Made by a program: the position numbers and the translations under genes. A model generated the notes under the pieces. That model saw only the letters and a list, made by a program, of their open reading frames with translations. It had not been told where the DNA came from and did no database searches. A DNA stretch of 15,823 nt from Gammaproteobacteria bacterium (GTDB lineage: Bacteria > Pseudomonadota > Gammaproteobacteria > Burkholderiales > Burkholderiaceae_C): contig JASGCH010000008.1 of the NCBI GenBank assembly GCA_030054245.1, positions 1 through 15,823 of the forward strand, read 5' to 3'. How positions within the stretch are numbered: the stretch's first letter is position 1; each line of letters begins with the position of its first letter. Below, one piece after another: positions 12,001-14,600 of the stretch.

Positions 12001-14554
12001 CTTGGAATTTAAAATAGGCAATAAAACCAGGTTCGCAAGTTTGCGCCAAGCAGATATCAATAATGCACTGAATTTAGGTGTAACCAATAATTTAAGTTTT
12101 GAATATACCCTAATAGATGGAGACACGAGTTCTTCTAGTGTTAGCGTTACGGTAGCAAATGACCCGATAAAATTGGGGCATGCTAGCCTCATTGAAAATG
12201 TAAGCAAGAACTCTGCCGTGCTACAATCGGCCTCTTTGGCAACCACTATTGCCAGTTTGAATGTGCAATTAGACAATATGGATAGTGTCGCTCCTTTTGT
12301 AGTAACCAGTGGGTGGAACCTAGGAAAAGGTAATTATTTGGCACAAGGTGTTTCCTCTGCAGATTTAAAATTCTACTTCAATGAAGCGATTTCTGGTTTG
12401 CAGGCTACAGATTTTGTGGTAAAAATTGATGGAATAATCCAGCAAACCAGTACATTGGTGGGTAGCGAAAATGTCTATACCTTATCTATTCCGGGACAAA
12501 GTTTAGCCAATAAACAGTTAGAAATTAATTTGCCAGCAAACTCGTTCCAAGATACCGCAGGCAATTCCAATGGGCAAAGTTATACGCAAAATTATTTGAT
12601 ACGGACTTTGCAACCTCCCCAAATTATGGCTGGAAACAATGATTTAGTATTTAATTCTACGCAAATTTTATCCAATAATGCTGAATTTTTAAGTGTTAAA
12701 AGCAGTGCGGGTGACAACATCATTGTAAATCTCAGCAATGCACTGGGGAGCTTGACCAAAACTATCGTAGCCAATGGAATGAATCAGCCAGTGATATTGG
12801 GGCAAAGTGATTTAGATACATTAGGTCATGGAGAAGTCATGGTATCGGCGAATGCACGAGATAGTTTTAATAACCAAAGTGTTGCAACTTCTTTAAAAGT
12901 TAATTTTTTACTCAATAATCCAACCGTTACTTCTATAAGCAATGGTTATTCTGGGGTGGTAACCAACAATCTAGATTTAGGAAGCAATCCAGCTACTGTG
13001 AGCTATGGATTTAACTTTAGTACCCCGGTCAAGAATCTGCAGACTAGCGATTTTAATGTGGCTAATGGTAGTGTACAAAGCTTAACGATAAGCCAGGACC
13101 AAAAAACCGCCACTCTAACGGTATCTCCTAGCTTGGGCGTAGAGGGTAATTTGCAAGTCACTTTACAAAGCAATTCGTACACCGATTTGGCTAATAATAG
13201 TAACTTATCGGTGGCGTCTTCCACTCCCATTCTTATGGACACTCGGCGACCGACCCTATCGTCCATTCATACTTCCAGTGGTTCCATTAATACAGTTTTG
13301 CGTGCTGGCGATTTAGTGTATGTAGATGTTGTATGGAGTGAGCCTGTCATCACTACACAAAATGCCGATACGCTTTCTAGTGTTTTGTTGAGTCTGGATG
13401 GTGTGCAACGGGTGGCTAGTTATCAATCGGGAATAGGGACGGATACTTTGCGTTATGCCTACACTATTCAAAATGGAGATGTTAGTAGCTCGGGCATAAA
13501 AGTTAATGATTTTGTACTTACCTCCACCGGTATTACTCCGCCTACTTTTACAGACTTGAGGGGCAATGTTGCTCATATCGGTATTTCTCCTCAAATGAAC
13601 AACACTTCATTACAGGTTGACGCTTTGGGTCCAAATTTTTTATTGAATAACAGTCCTTTGGAAACAAATTATGTAGCCGCACTGAAAACTTTTACTGGTG
13701 GAACGGCTAAAGTGGTATTGTCGTTTACGGAAGCGATCACAGGTTTAGAGTTATCTGATTTGGTGGTATCTACGGTCAATTCGTCAGGGCAGGTTTTGTC
13801 TCCACAGCTTAAGAACCTAAATTCGGTAGTGGGCGGATATGAAGTTACGGTCACCAATCTGCTCGGCTCCGGTACGGTGTCGGTTGGCTTAACTGCCAAT
13901 TCGGTGCTCGACCTTAATAGCAACTTTAATGCAACCATAACCAATGGATTTTTGTTTAATCATACCTTGGATCTGGGGTCGGTAGGTGGTGTTAGTTTAG
14001 GAAAACTAAGTAATGGGGTACAAGTGGGTGGTAATTGGTATTACTTCTGGGATAAAAGTGGCGATGGTGCGGTGTCTTATTCAGATGTGAATACCGGGGG
14101 AAGTAATAGGGGGGACACCGTGACCTACAGTGAACTGAGTGCATTGATTAGCAGAAACTATACTATAGGAGGAAGTACCTTTAAGTTAGAAATTCCATCG
14201 ATTACTACGAATCCAAATCCTCCAGATTTTGCATCAGATGTTAGAATATTACCCACCATTGCCAATGGTCAAGGGATTAATCCTAATACGGCTAATTCAG
14301 GTTTGGCGGCTGTTTGGGATGCCTTTAATGGTACTAAAACCAACCCAATTTATAACTATGAAGGGGTGCCCCCTAATTGGGCTGGTCAAGGAAACGAGCT
14401 ATCGATTTTGCAGTCGTATTATTGGACAAATTTAGCCGCGACCACCTTGGGCGGTGAGAATGGTCATGCGGTAGCCGTGTTGGGTACGGGTTTGGTATTA
14501 CCCAAAGTGGATACTGATTATTATTATGCCGCGTTAAAGGTTATCCCTGTCTAA
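2..14554 (+). CDS. Giant multi-domain surface/secreted protein (Ig-like repeats + three LamG domains), 5'-partial
   Basis: One frame stays open from base 2 to the TAA at 14552-14554, about 4,850 codons. A TTG at 14 could be read as a start. However, the codons before it (R-R-I-D) are open, and the first residues (LDSSGN-S, then DTNKP) match the last strand and linker of an Ig-like repeat, so the gene continues upstream. Order seen: Ig-like repeat ends (to ~720); flank module, LamG 1, flank module (731-2350); Ig-like repeats (2351-4960); flank module, LamG 2, flank module (4964-6660); three DTG-type repeats (6662-7570); flank module, LamG 3, flank module (7565-9500); a mixed Ig-like stalk (9500-13960); a C-terminal module (13961-14551). 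DxxGN and DTxxP signatures recur throughout, and I see no cysteine. No RTX nonapeptides, LPXTG motif or autotransporter barrel are visible. This composition is typical of giant adhesins that bind surfaces, glycans or other cells. Ligand and secretion route are unknown. Confidence 0.93.
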   Translation, partial: RRIDLNYLDSSGNLSPTAQFEIYYDTNKPNTWVSALNLTTDTGLSSIDHITRVAQQKLMGQINKALSYGEYIQVSQDGGTNWTNLPANIFVAPDRFELDMTLALGQGSVLARVAGANGNYSADFALPYTVTTVNPLTANFQMVPEVSAVGFNASASHLLSYVIPSGNRIHFQLSHGISGNFVEKVSQLGNGNLTSYYLDLTYQEADALSDGVINIKAQNEDLAGNYGPIYESSFLINRKISSIDLASDSGLQQSFSGVLNARSIGQKIALMPQVQTPGSLSNNLENDILAIGLQTISSAMDSSAVLDALNDRLFLGSGLNLWIGGSASNGSTVLVREDATQLLANWHYQSGKLTFTLPNNRHFSASDVQLIEKNISFSTTGEALVGVRKFSLVHTDLAGNISQPSLIQMNVVHVLPAIHTETEYSQSAHTMAVLPALSSEDYIQANNIPNMAKDLTFSTWINLQKLPQSLNNIPTLIMGMVDSSYNNKVSLSVNNNGALVFIYSVSGVSSQTPLTTNGFIQSGEWAHLGLTLSSTGLVKLYKNGNLSHSTQINVNANMSYGLDTLRIGEGVELLAPVLNAYVRDTRVYNQVLTSSQLNRDLSASIDQEVLPNLQFSLAQVAESLTPSVGRPVYNGGTYTTHSIPYSLIPDSEGISVTLANSAVQVKSLQLEITNVADWVGPNERLQVVGSDASIYINASITQGTFLFQSNRWGWTFINQQTLVFNKLLNDEKVLATRQEVADLMGALVYRNVNVNPSPIYRRFAISLADDFGNQSNMVYSTIDQIAPDAPEVRWEVQSDESVAKDRFLSSSGLLSVKGVEGSTLIVSVGQDTRISRQSVTATGDFQNVVFDALSITPLRSGYADLKVYTEDSAGNIRYGLQQQITLDFDIPNAPLVNNAVLLHTNLVNLNLNGVGEGYKAVLVLNSATAITNYSQITKLPTNTWQEINLSNGAINASLALDTLASGTYSSYLVDKAGNFSLPSVPISIGNGPVLSILAQKSNPVETVFSEDGHLEVGDKLIFSVKFYENINFPTVAGTLIPPYLAFNLGGSAREAYYDPAKSSANKLVFSYTIVASDASSVLGVVPVSTDSDAIKLRINSFLSGEISGLGILLHGPDMVVQSSVFQVVSTGTGDTSPPRVKETYLMNPIKSALAYDGDPFYVDYQLSEPVSGLSKSDFTVTGGTVESLQGQGANYRLKVLPTPNADLSLGSIHLATGTYTDLSGNSNTESSKIEFYADTRGPEITVVAGAQAKIYQNTTYIGKAAASSGGLTITVQDKSQLVKLTDSNYDVLVHLSTSNRGVNDVPIVRSLPLQFNLNAGQIGNSATISLPALSQTDLNLLGDGSLQVTVFSTDVVGNVSSQSTSVVLDVTAPSRSISLDYPLTNFAGYTTNPSLTIYGVDTGNTWQYQDNGASWVTGGDNNVLVSTEGSHVYILRQLDLAGNASPESTYLLTLDTKAQLLSAKLVQDTGSDSSDALSYSNVVAVSGLEADGKWSYKIGATGAYVTVAQGTLFTAKEGGYTYYLKQTDKFGNTSAESSVTLTIDTSPPILNVSLLASKNNGVTINNARATDANGLFRIVSEPGSSLNAQIVSPNSTIHTKVPVPVSGTFNWVLSQSDLATLGVGLYSLSVSVTDSAGNLNRIDNGLSVQVDNSAGPAVDLDANTSGIQTSVTANYNLLWSQEVLGVNSVKLFPGVGAIPQSDIAKVKVLANGSFNVADNHWIINGASSLSNATSYALNENVTDTVTLGGTTFTVTTQSGSGKGSIEFSAVVGGSLSGSTIQTILKALSYQAKNLQQSNVYGNRNFALTLEDNAGNITDISSLDMWLDNSIELNLKNTASWNANSTNLTWKYGGGAALSLANAKVVAGNFTVQDYDLPQVNFGISGSSGFSFEFWLNVRAHTLNQDVPILTIDGGTSKMYLSSNYTSANADAKLAFASGYTGTPSFRLATTSTVPKGRWSHVAVTVESNGIAKIYLDGVLDSTGTVGSTTLASWASSLRTPSLGGLATSVNIDVRDLRLYSTVLTANQVNSDLLGNISRLATGGYEASLLAVYGFNNSNSDLITGRQGYSSGSLAYSYTSNFINLAPSGTITSSSNISSILVSISGVKNANAEFIGVNIGSAITRWKVGSVSGEQYNFTVNGVSWNINFSNTLASSTTENIYTFTPSNGVAVTPSVASELIKVLGYQNQSENVLLGSRLVNVVVGTSSGYSIPQQVVFGANLPALGIKLQSDTGLLNDDGITNNPTIEVSGISLGSTWQYQVDNTGSWTSGTGSTFTATNSGTHTYAVRQFNNNAELTSLTTPLQVFDLTEGQWVPYKIIIDTTPPTGLVTNFSIVDSGKSATDYITNRNQITVNSSKVSDSGVNSQSAFYIEFQYKSPGGNWNGTWLTSRQSIGFFGLEGSYIYKARAVDTTGNGVSESGQTFSTFSVTIDTTPPAPVTATLATDTGIAGDGITTNNTVVISGLENDGSWYYTIDSTNVKYTGVGSTFLATSGIHTYQIFHNDVAGNLGALTSVAVNYTRINPTTIDFNDLTAGIQNTQSLDLSAGGVINYYGNAVKLLPNSNLSSNLKLVTKLLVRPSLVQKLAASGVVESYQLPDNYFINPDLDTLVLGNVAKNLNTVAGSGIGSFTSATGLIVNFQWAYDPSLLTSGTLGSESSGVSVPTQPGDQFLKNVNPLVAERFGGGFIISKINGSAFTDGELAAIGSNIQFREGSSGMDLPVNGAWRGFQVFFQDSVSIQGISYNPTSYASASSKSVSQAHIGIKLPGIGSSISLVANDPNITHYTSDNSYGYRLLQSGSMNLPQDLTGIGSSLTLGAWIKPSILSTVVGNNGTAIRNITIFDFGNAVNNSNTASDNLVLSLVNSGGVNQWHFQFEMFRGATSLGRFVADSDITLDRWDHIAVTLDSNQVKLYQNANLVGSYTVDSSSLNSITRSLSTSYIGKSNWNTNSINFEGGIANVKVYASALSRDQILADYQSKVTNNDLLIPGSNARSLKMGFSFFNDGANTVPESTPINYSFNSGFLGGSVDDVNAPAIVNADLSAFNFKLVNALTYDVNQTLAKIRVSIGSYVSNTFKSIIQSLSGDNSLSNTFIFDGVSFRVTEKTDGSLTLRPATGTTWSSASIQKLIRGIQVIVESGTAYDGEAALDFQLTGTVDSPYPFNGFQEDLRYLPSAVYTLKPALPLPDIEVNNLTPGNIVNSNVTQRILVKNHQPGATVRYQLMNDVANNNHWVDIGSDSFYISTGSSFKVLQQIGNQISDIETYTFLNSDTQLRTQVQIESFKLMTLSELTISPGLASDVLFTGGVNVNSGLNVSWLKKATTREGDPVFWLALSHERLSTGVSQPVLNVIQIAEGALLGNQVSGLYYYRRVLTSSVLSDVSDAQLQALNFGNVVGQISIPDSWEALDNAIADGYSIKNVTLNQGVVQFTDGGIFSADGITKENKLQLAVGNSDDVVSVSFNEGDTWRSVSTSFNGGKYVGEISALDGYYPAGMILVKVTSNGVNTVTYNARPWTIDTYPVQELPTVSTLSSGVVSLDEAFNGFLKLSSTSSIGKVAYIEIITIGNAPVSLIKKSIPLDAISKAAVFGLSQSELQLLQDSGLFANKNNVQLAIKYGLSDYAGNLGIDSPSTNLTFDVQAPSGSPYINIAESPTNIINLAQATASTGIASVLGLESAGTLKVTFQTTDSSGSGIVVVKTLNSKTQSQPIVLTLAEVLILGKSRDGVIGVSTQQIDAAGNQGPQSDRTEFLLDATSPTVPSLTFLGTQSHIHLATLSAIYSINPEPDTQLNIKFWDAYGHSYFIQNLDGNTIGLTQASLHSSNHLGGLVDGEIQVLVSSYDIAGNVTSVNRSFQLDATAKSPVMDAQSLVAGARVNLTVAEAGTLYLVSDAISVTQVSSITSANTSLWKSVIVGANDRVVNISTDGLGSGSYLAYEVDSYGNLSAGSSSKIRIVTPPTLEISGHQADGSLVSGSFRNGDILRLKIKWSDDLLLGLDDGDGSQNLPVLEFKIGNKTRFASLRQADINNALNLGVTNNLSFEYTLIDGDTSSSSVSVTVANDPIKLGHASLIENVSKNSAVLQSASLATTIASLNVQLDNMDSVAPFVVTSGWNLGKGNYLAQGVSSADLKFYFNEAISGLQATDFVVKIDGIIQQTSTLVGSENVYTLSIPGQSLANKQLEINLPANSFQDTAGNSNGQSYTQNYLIRTLQPPQIMAGNNDLVFNSTQILSNNAEFLSVKSSAGDNIIVNLSNALGSLTKTIVANGMNQPVILGQSDLDTLGHGEVMVSANARDSFNNQSVATSLKVNFLLNNPTVTSISNGYSGVVTNNLDLGSNPATVSYGFNFSTPVKNLQTSDFNVANGSVQSLTISQDQKTATLTVSPSLGVEGNLQVTLQSNSYTDLANNSNLSVASSTPILMDTRRPTLSSIHTSSGSINTVLRAGDLVYVDVVWSEPVITTQNADTLSSVLLSLDGVQRVASYQSGIGTDTLRYAYTIQNGDVSSSGIKVNDFVLTSTGITPPTFTDLRGNVAHIGISPQMNNTSLQVDALGPNFLLNNSPLETNYVAALKTFTGGTAKVVLSFTEAITGLELSDLVVSTVNSSGQVLSPQLKNLNSVVGGYEVTVTNLLGSGTVSVGLTANSVLDLNSNFNATITNGFLFNHTLDLGSVGGVSLGKLSNGVQVGGNWYYFWDKSGDGAVSYSDVNTGGSNRGDTVTYSELSALISRNYTIGGSTFKLEIPSITTNPNPPDFASDVRILPTIANGQGINPNTANSGLAAVWDAFNGTKTNPIYNYEGVPPNWAGQGNELSILQSYYWTNLAATTLGGENGHAVAVLGTGLVLPKVDTDYYYAALKVIPV
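107..412 (+). repeat. BapA-like Ig-like repeat of the DTG type, first full copy
   Basis: Within the giant protein, residues ~32-133 open with LTTDTGLSS, followed by a core with DGGTNWTNLP. This matches the usual order of such repeats: a DTG opening, then a W-containing strand with D-G/N-G-x-x-W. In large bacterial adhesins these repeats form extended beta-sandwich stalks. The D-x-AGN closing motif is degraded here to ANGNYS. The repeat is divergent from the later copies at the DNA level. Confidence 0.6.
731..1250 (+). repeat. LamG-flanking module, copy 1 (before LamG 1)
   Basis: Residues ~240-412. The module ends in SASDVQLIEKNISFS, then VGVRKFSLVHTDLAGN. The same closing pattern (hydrophobic helix-like stretch, aromatic/Ser strand, G-x-R-x-F, D-x-AGN) occurs in the module before LamG 2 (5340-5460). 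Its N-terminal half is poorly conserved. It resembles a repeat type common in giant bacterial surface proteins that ends in Y-x-N...G-x-R...D. The family assignment is inference. Confidence 0.5.
1313..1809 (+). other. LamG / concanavalin A-like lectin domain 1
   Basis: Residues ~434-599. The order fits Laminin_G_3/LamGL domains: a first strand leading to LTFSTWINL, a central strand with VSLSVNNNGALVF, the signature SGEWAHLGLTL followed by VKLYKNG, and a closing segment AYVRDTRVYNQVLTSSQL. In the family, W-x-H-h-x-h-T followed by h-x-L-Y-x-N-G is the core signature, and the R-h-Y...L strand-helix ends the fold. Such domains often bind glycans or proteins with the help of calcium. Confidence 0.88.
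1868..2350 (+). repeat. LamG-flanking module, copy 2 (after LamG 1)
   Basis: Residues ~619-779. It contains SLQLEITNVADWVGPNERL near the middle, then EVADLMGALVYRNVNVNP, YRRFAISLADDFGN and the linker DQIAPDAP. This is the clearest copy of the flank module. The pattern 'I-x-N-h...E-x-L', then 'L-x-Y-x-N...P...R', then 'D-D-x-GN' matches a repeat frequent in very large bacterial surface proteins. The following DxxAPxAP linker leads into ordinary Ig-like domains. Confidence 0.6.
2360..2971 (+). repeat. Two Ig-like domains between flank copy 2 and the beta-module
   Basis: Residues ~783-986. The first ends in VYTEDSAGNIRYG and linker DFDIPNAP. The second (about 2678-2971) has VLVLNSATAITNYSQIT, a W, then LASGTYSSYLVDKAGN. 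The second closely parallels the domain at 11561-11846, which has LYLVSDAISVTQVSSIT, a W and LGSGSYLAYEVDSYGN. They look like paralogous copies about 9 kb apart. Confidence 0.65.
2972..3400 (+). repeat. Beta-module of the 'VGD..F.V.F...Y' type, copy 1
   Basis: Residues ~987-1129. It contains LEVGDKLIFSVKFYENI, a strand with LAFNLGGSAREAYYD, then KLVFSYTIVASDASS. The same three-part pattern recurs at 11849-12280 (FRNGDILRLKIKWSDD, TRFASL, LSFEYTLIDGDTSSS) and 13248-13620 (LRAGDLVYVDVVWSEPV, RVASYQSG, LRYAYTIQNGDVSSS). In large surface proteins this pattern marks an Ig-like stalk module. Confidence 0.65.
3401..3727 (+). repeat. Big_12-like Ig domain, copy 1
   Basis: Residues ~1130-1238. Starts with the linker DTSPP, then VDYQLSEPVSGLSKSDFTV, TGGTVESLQG, and ends with YTDLSGNSNT and the next linker DTRGP. 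The run 'F/L-S-E-P-V-x-G-L-x-x-x-D-F-x-V...G-x-h-x-x-L...h-x-D-x-x-GN' is the usual signature of this bacterial Ig-like family. Three further copies lie near the C-terminus. Confidence 0.75.
3728..4120 (+). repeat. Ig-like domain with LSQTDL motif
   Basis: Residues ~1239-1369. It ends with LSQTDLNLLGDGSLQVTV followed by STDVVGN and the linker DVTAPS. The LSQTDL...LG-x-G motif (3998 onward) recurs in at least three other domains (near 4838, 10754 and 12797). Bases 3401-4120 also contain several short minus-strand frames, which I take as shadows. Confidence 0.7.
4121..4645 (+). repeat. Two tandem BapA-like DTG repeats
   Basis: Residues ~1370-1544. Repeat one has NTWQYQDNGASWVTGGDNN, then VYILRQLDLAGN and LDT. 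Repeat two has VQDTGSDSSDALS, KWSYKIGATG, YYLKQTDKFGN and IDTSPP. The order (opening, W-x-Y strand, D-x-GASW, h-x-h-R-Q-x-D-x-x-GN, DT linker) is the textbook layout of this repeat family in adhesins. A G8 tract lies inside the first repeat. Confidence 0.8.
4252..4259 (+). repeat. Homopolymer G8 tract inside the giant gene
   Basis: Eight consecutive G bases within codons for T-G-G-D, around residues 1413-1416. Loss of one G leads in the new frame to a TAG about 20 codons on. Gain of one G leads to a TGA within about a dozen codons. Either change would cut off the remaining two-thirds of the visible protein. The tract is at the short end of known slippage-prone tracts. Confidence 0.85.
4646..4963 (+). 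repeat. Ig-like domain with LSQSDL motif
   Basis: Residues ~1545-1650. It ends with LSQSDLATLGVGLYSLSV, VTDSAGN and a short linker. It is a sister of the domains with LSQTDL (3998), LSQSEL (10754) and LGQSDL (12797). Established family behaviour: single beta-sandwich stalk units. No ligand motif is visible. Confidence 0.7.
4964..5490 (+). repeat. LamG-flanking module, copy 3 (before LamG 2)
   Basis: Residues ~1651-1825. Opening includes TSGIQTS and NSVKLFPGVG. The closing motif is TIQTILKALSYQAKN, then GNRNFALTLEDNAGN. The opening pairs with the module before LamG 3 (TAGIQNT, NAVKLLPNSN near 7601-7690). The closing pairs with the modules before and after LamG 1. Confidence 0.6.
5639..6105 (+). 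other. LamG / concanavalin A-like lectin domain 2
   Basis: Residues ~1876-2030. It has FSFEFWLNV, LTIDGGTSKMYLS, the core GRWSHVAVTV followed by AKIYLDGVLD, and VRDLRLYSTVLTANQV at the end. All three LamG domains share W-x-H-h-A-V-T-like cores. This copy is the most canonical. Confidence 0.92.
6241..6660 (+). repeat. LamG-flanking module, copy 4 (after LamG 2)
   Basis: Residues ~2077-2216. It contains SILVSISGVKNANAEFIGV, FTVNGVSWNI, then SELIKVLGYQNQSENVLLGSR. The sequence 'h-x-V-S-I-x-x-V...E', then 'L-x-x-L-x-Y-Q-N...G-S-R', aligns by eye with the copy after LamG 1. The final D-x-x-GN is lost. Confidence 0.55.
6662..7570 (+). repeat. Three tandem Ig-like repeats, two of the DTG type
   Basis: Residues ~2217-2519. 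Repeat one: LQSDTGLLNDDGITNNP, STWQYQVDNTGSW, YAVRQFNNN, linker IDTTPP. Repeat two: less typical, with YIEFQYKSPGGNW and AVDTTGN, linker IDTTPP. Repeat three: ATDTGIAGDGITTNN, WYYTIDST, HNDVAGN. Repeats one and three share the D-D/G-GITxN core, the strongest conservation of this family in the window. DNA-level identity is low, so the duplication is old. Confidence 0.82.
7565..8300 (+). repeat. LamG-flanking module, copy 5 (before LamG 3), enlarged
   Basis: Residues ~2518-2763. The opening TAGIQNT and NAVKLLPNSN matches the module before LamG 2. The closing FTDGELAAIGSNIQFREG and GAWRGFQVFFQDS is a weak version of the shared closing motif. This copy is about 200 bases longer than the others. 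The middle carries QPGDQFL and FGGGFIISKING, which I do not recognise. Confidence 0.5.
8369..8933 (+). other. LamG / concanavalin A-like lectin domain 3
   Basis: Residues ~2786-2973. It has LTLGAWIKPSI, a loop of N/S/G residues, DNLVLSLVNSGG, the core DRWDHIAVTL then VKLYQNANLVGSY, YIGKSNWNTN, and VKVYASALSRDQILADYQ at the end. It is longer than the other two because of the loop after the first strand. The core signature is intact. Confidence 0.92.
9070..9534 (+). repeat. LamG-flanking module, copy 6 (after LamG 3), degraded
   Basis: Residues ~3020-3174. It includes AKIRVSIGSYVSNTFKSI, FIFDGVSFRVTEKTDGSL, then ASIQKLIRGIQVIVESG and GEAALDFQLTG. Position and order match the modules after LamG 1 and 2, but the Y-x-N and G-x-R residues are lost, so this is the weakest copy. 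Confidence 0.45.
9535..11560 (+). repeat. Mixed Ig-like stalk region
   Basis: Residues ~3175-3849. Several divergent Ig-like domains. One (near 10261-10545) is a worn DTG-type repeat with SADGITKENK and VSVSFNEGDTW. Three later ones carry the LSQSDL-type motif or a relative (LSQSEL at 10754, LTLAEV at 11117, LTQASL at 11423), each followed by D-x-AGN and a DAT/DVQ linker. The segment 9540-10200 has less clear repeat signatures and I cannot divide it with confidence. Confidence 0.6.
11561..11846 (+). repeat. Ig-like domain paralogous to 2678-2971
   Basis: Residues ~3850-3944. LYLVSDAISVTQVSSIT, a single W, LGSGSYLAYEVDSYGN. It matches the 2678-2971 domain over its whole length in pattern (T/S-x-SQIT/SSIT, W, h-x-SG-T/S-Y, D-x-x-GN). 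Confidence 0.65.
11849..13960 (+). repeat. C-terminal stalk: alternating beta-modules and Big_12-like domains
   Basis: Residues ~3946-4649. Order seen: beta-module (11849-12280, NGDILRLKIKWSDD), Big_12-like (12281-12616, FNEAISGLQATDFVV, FQDTAGNSNG), LGQSDL-type domain (12617-12916), Big_12-like (12917-13250, FNFSTPVKNLQTSDFNV, YTDLANNSNL), beta-module (13248-13620, AGDLVYVDVVWSEPV), Big_12-like (13621-13960, LSFTEAITGLELSDLVV, VLDLNSNF). In these families the acidic and Asn residues between domains commonly bind calcium and stiffen the rod. Confidence 0.72.
13961..14551 (+). other. Distinct C-terminal module with EF-hand-like loop
   Basis: The last ~190 residues (from ~4653) differ from the Ig-like array. 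GGNWYYFWDKSGDG is followed by D twelve positions after the first D of the loop. The 14051-14086 codons give D at loop positions 1, 5 and 12 and S at 3 and 9, fitting a calcium loop. Then come LAAVWDAFNGT, QSYYWTNLAAT, a G-x-x-HAVAV strand and the ending YYYAALKVIPV. The YW(T/S)...GxxHxVxV...Y-x-A-L-x-V order recalls DUF1566/Lcl_C-like C-terminal domains, but this is only pattern similarity. I know of similar endings on giant proteins of freshwater betaproteobacteria from memory, without verification. Confidence 0.6.
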
Positions 14555-14600
14555 AAGGCGATAGACTAGAGAGCTGTTGTTTTGAAATGAAAGCTTATTT
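14555..14600 (+). other. Intergenic gap between the giant gene and the Nudix-MBL gene
   Basis: These 46 bases contain no stem-loop followed by a T-run that I can support as a terminator, and no convincing -35/-10 pair. A five-codon frame from the ATG at 14587 ends in TGA at 14602-14604, overlapping the real start at 14601. It is too short to call. The short spacing allows cotranscription, but nothing here proves it. Confidence 0.6.

Noticed and set aside
11800..12276. Minus-strand open frame of 158 codons
   Set aside because: It lies wholly inside the clearly coding giant gene, its product has no recognisable domain, and it is the expected antisense shadow. The same holds for the other minus-strand frames within 3940-13944.
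14051..14086. RTX nonapeptide or dockerin assignment for the DxSxDG loop
   Set aside because: Only one loop is present. There are no GGxGxD repeats and no second dockerin segment, so only an EF-hand-like loop is claimed.
14229..14435. Plus-strand 68-codon frame within the end of the giant gene
   Set aside because: Out-of-frame overlap with the conserved C-terminal module; no RBS evidence and no domain.
14555..14600. Terminator or promoter between the genes
   Set aside because: No GC-rich hairpin followed by T-run and no spaced -35/-10 pair could be found in the 46 bases.
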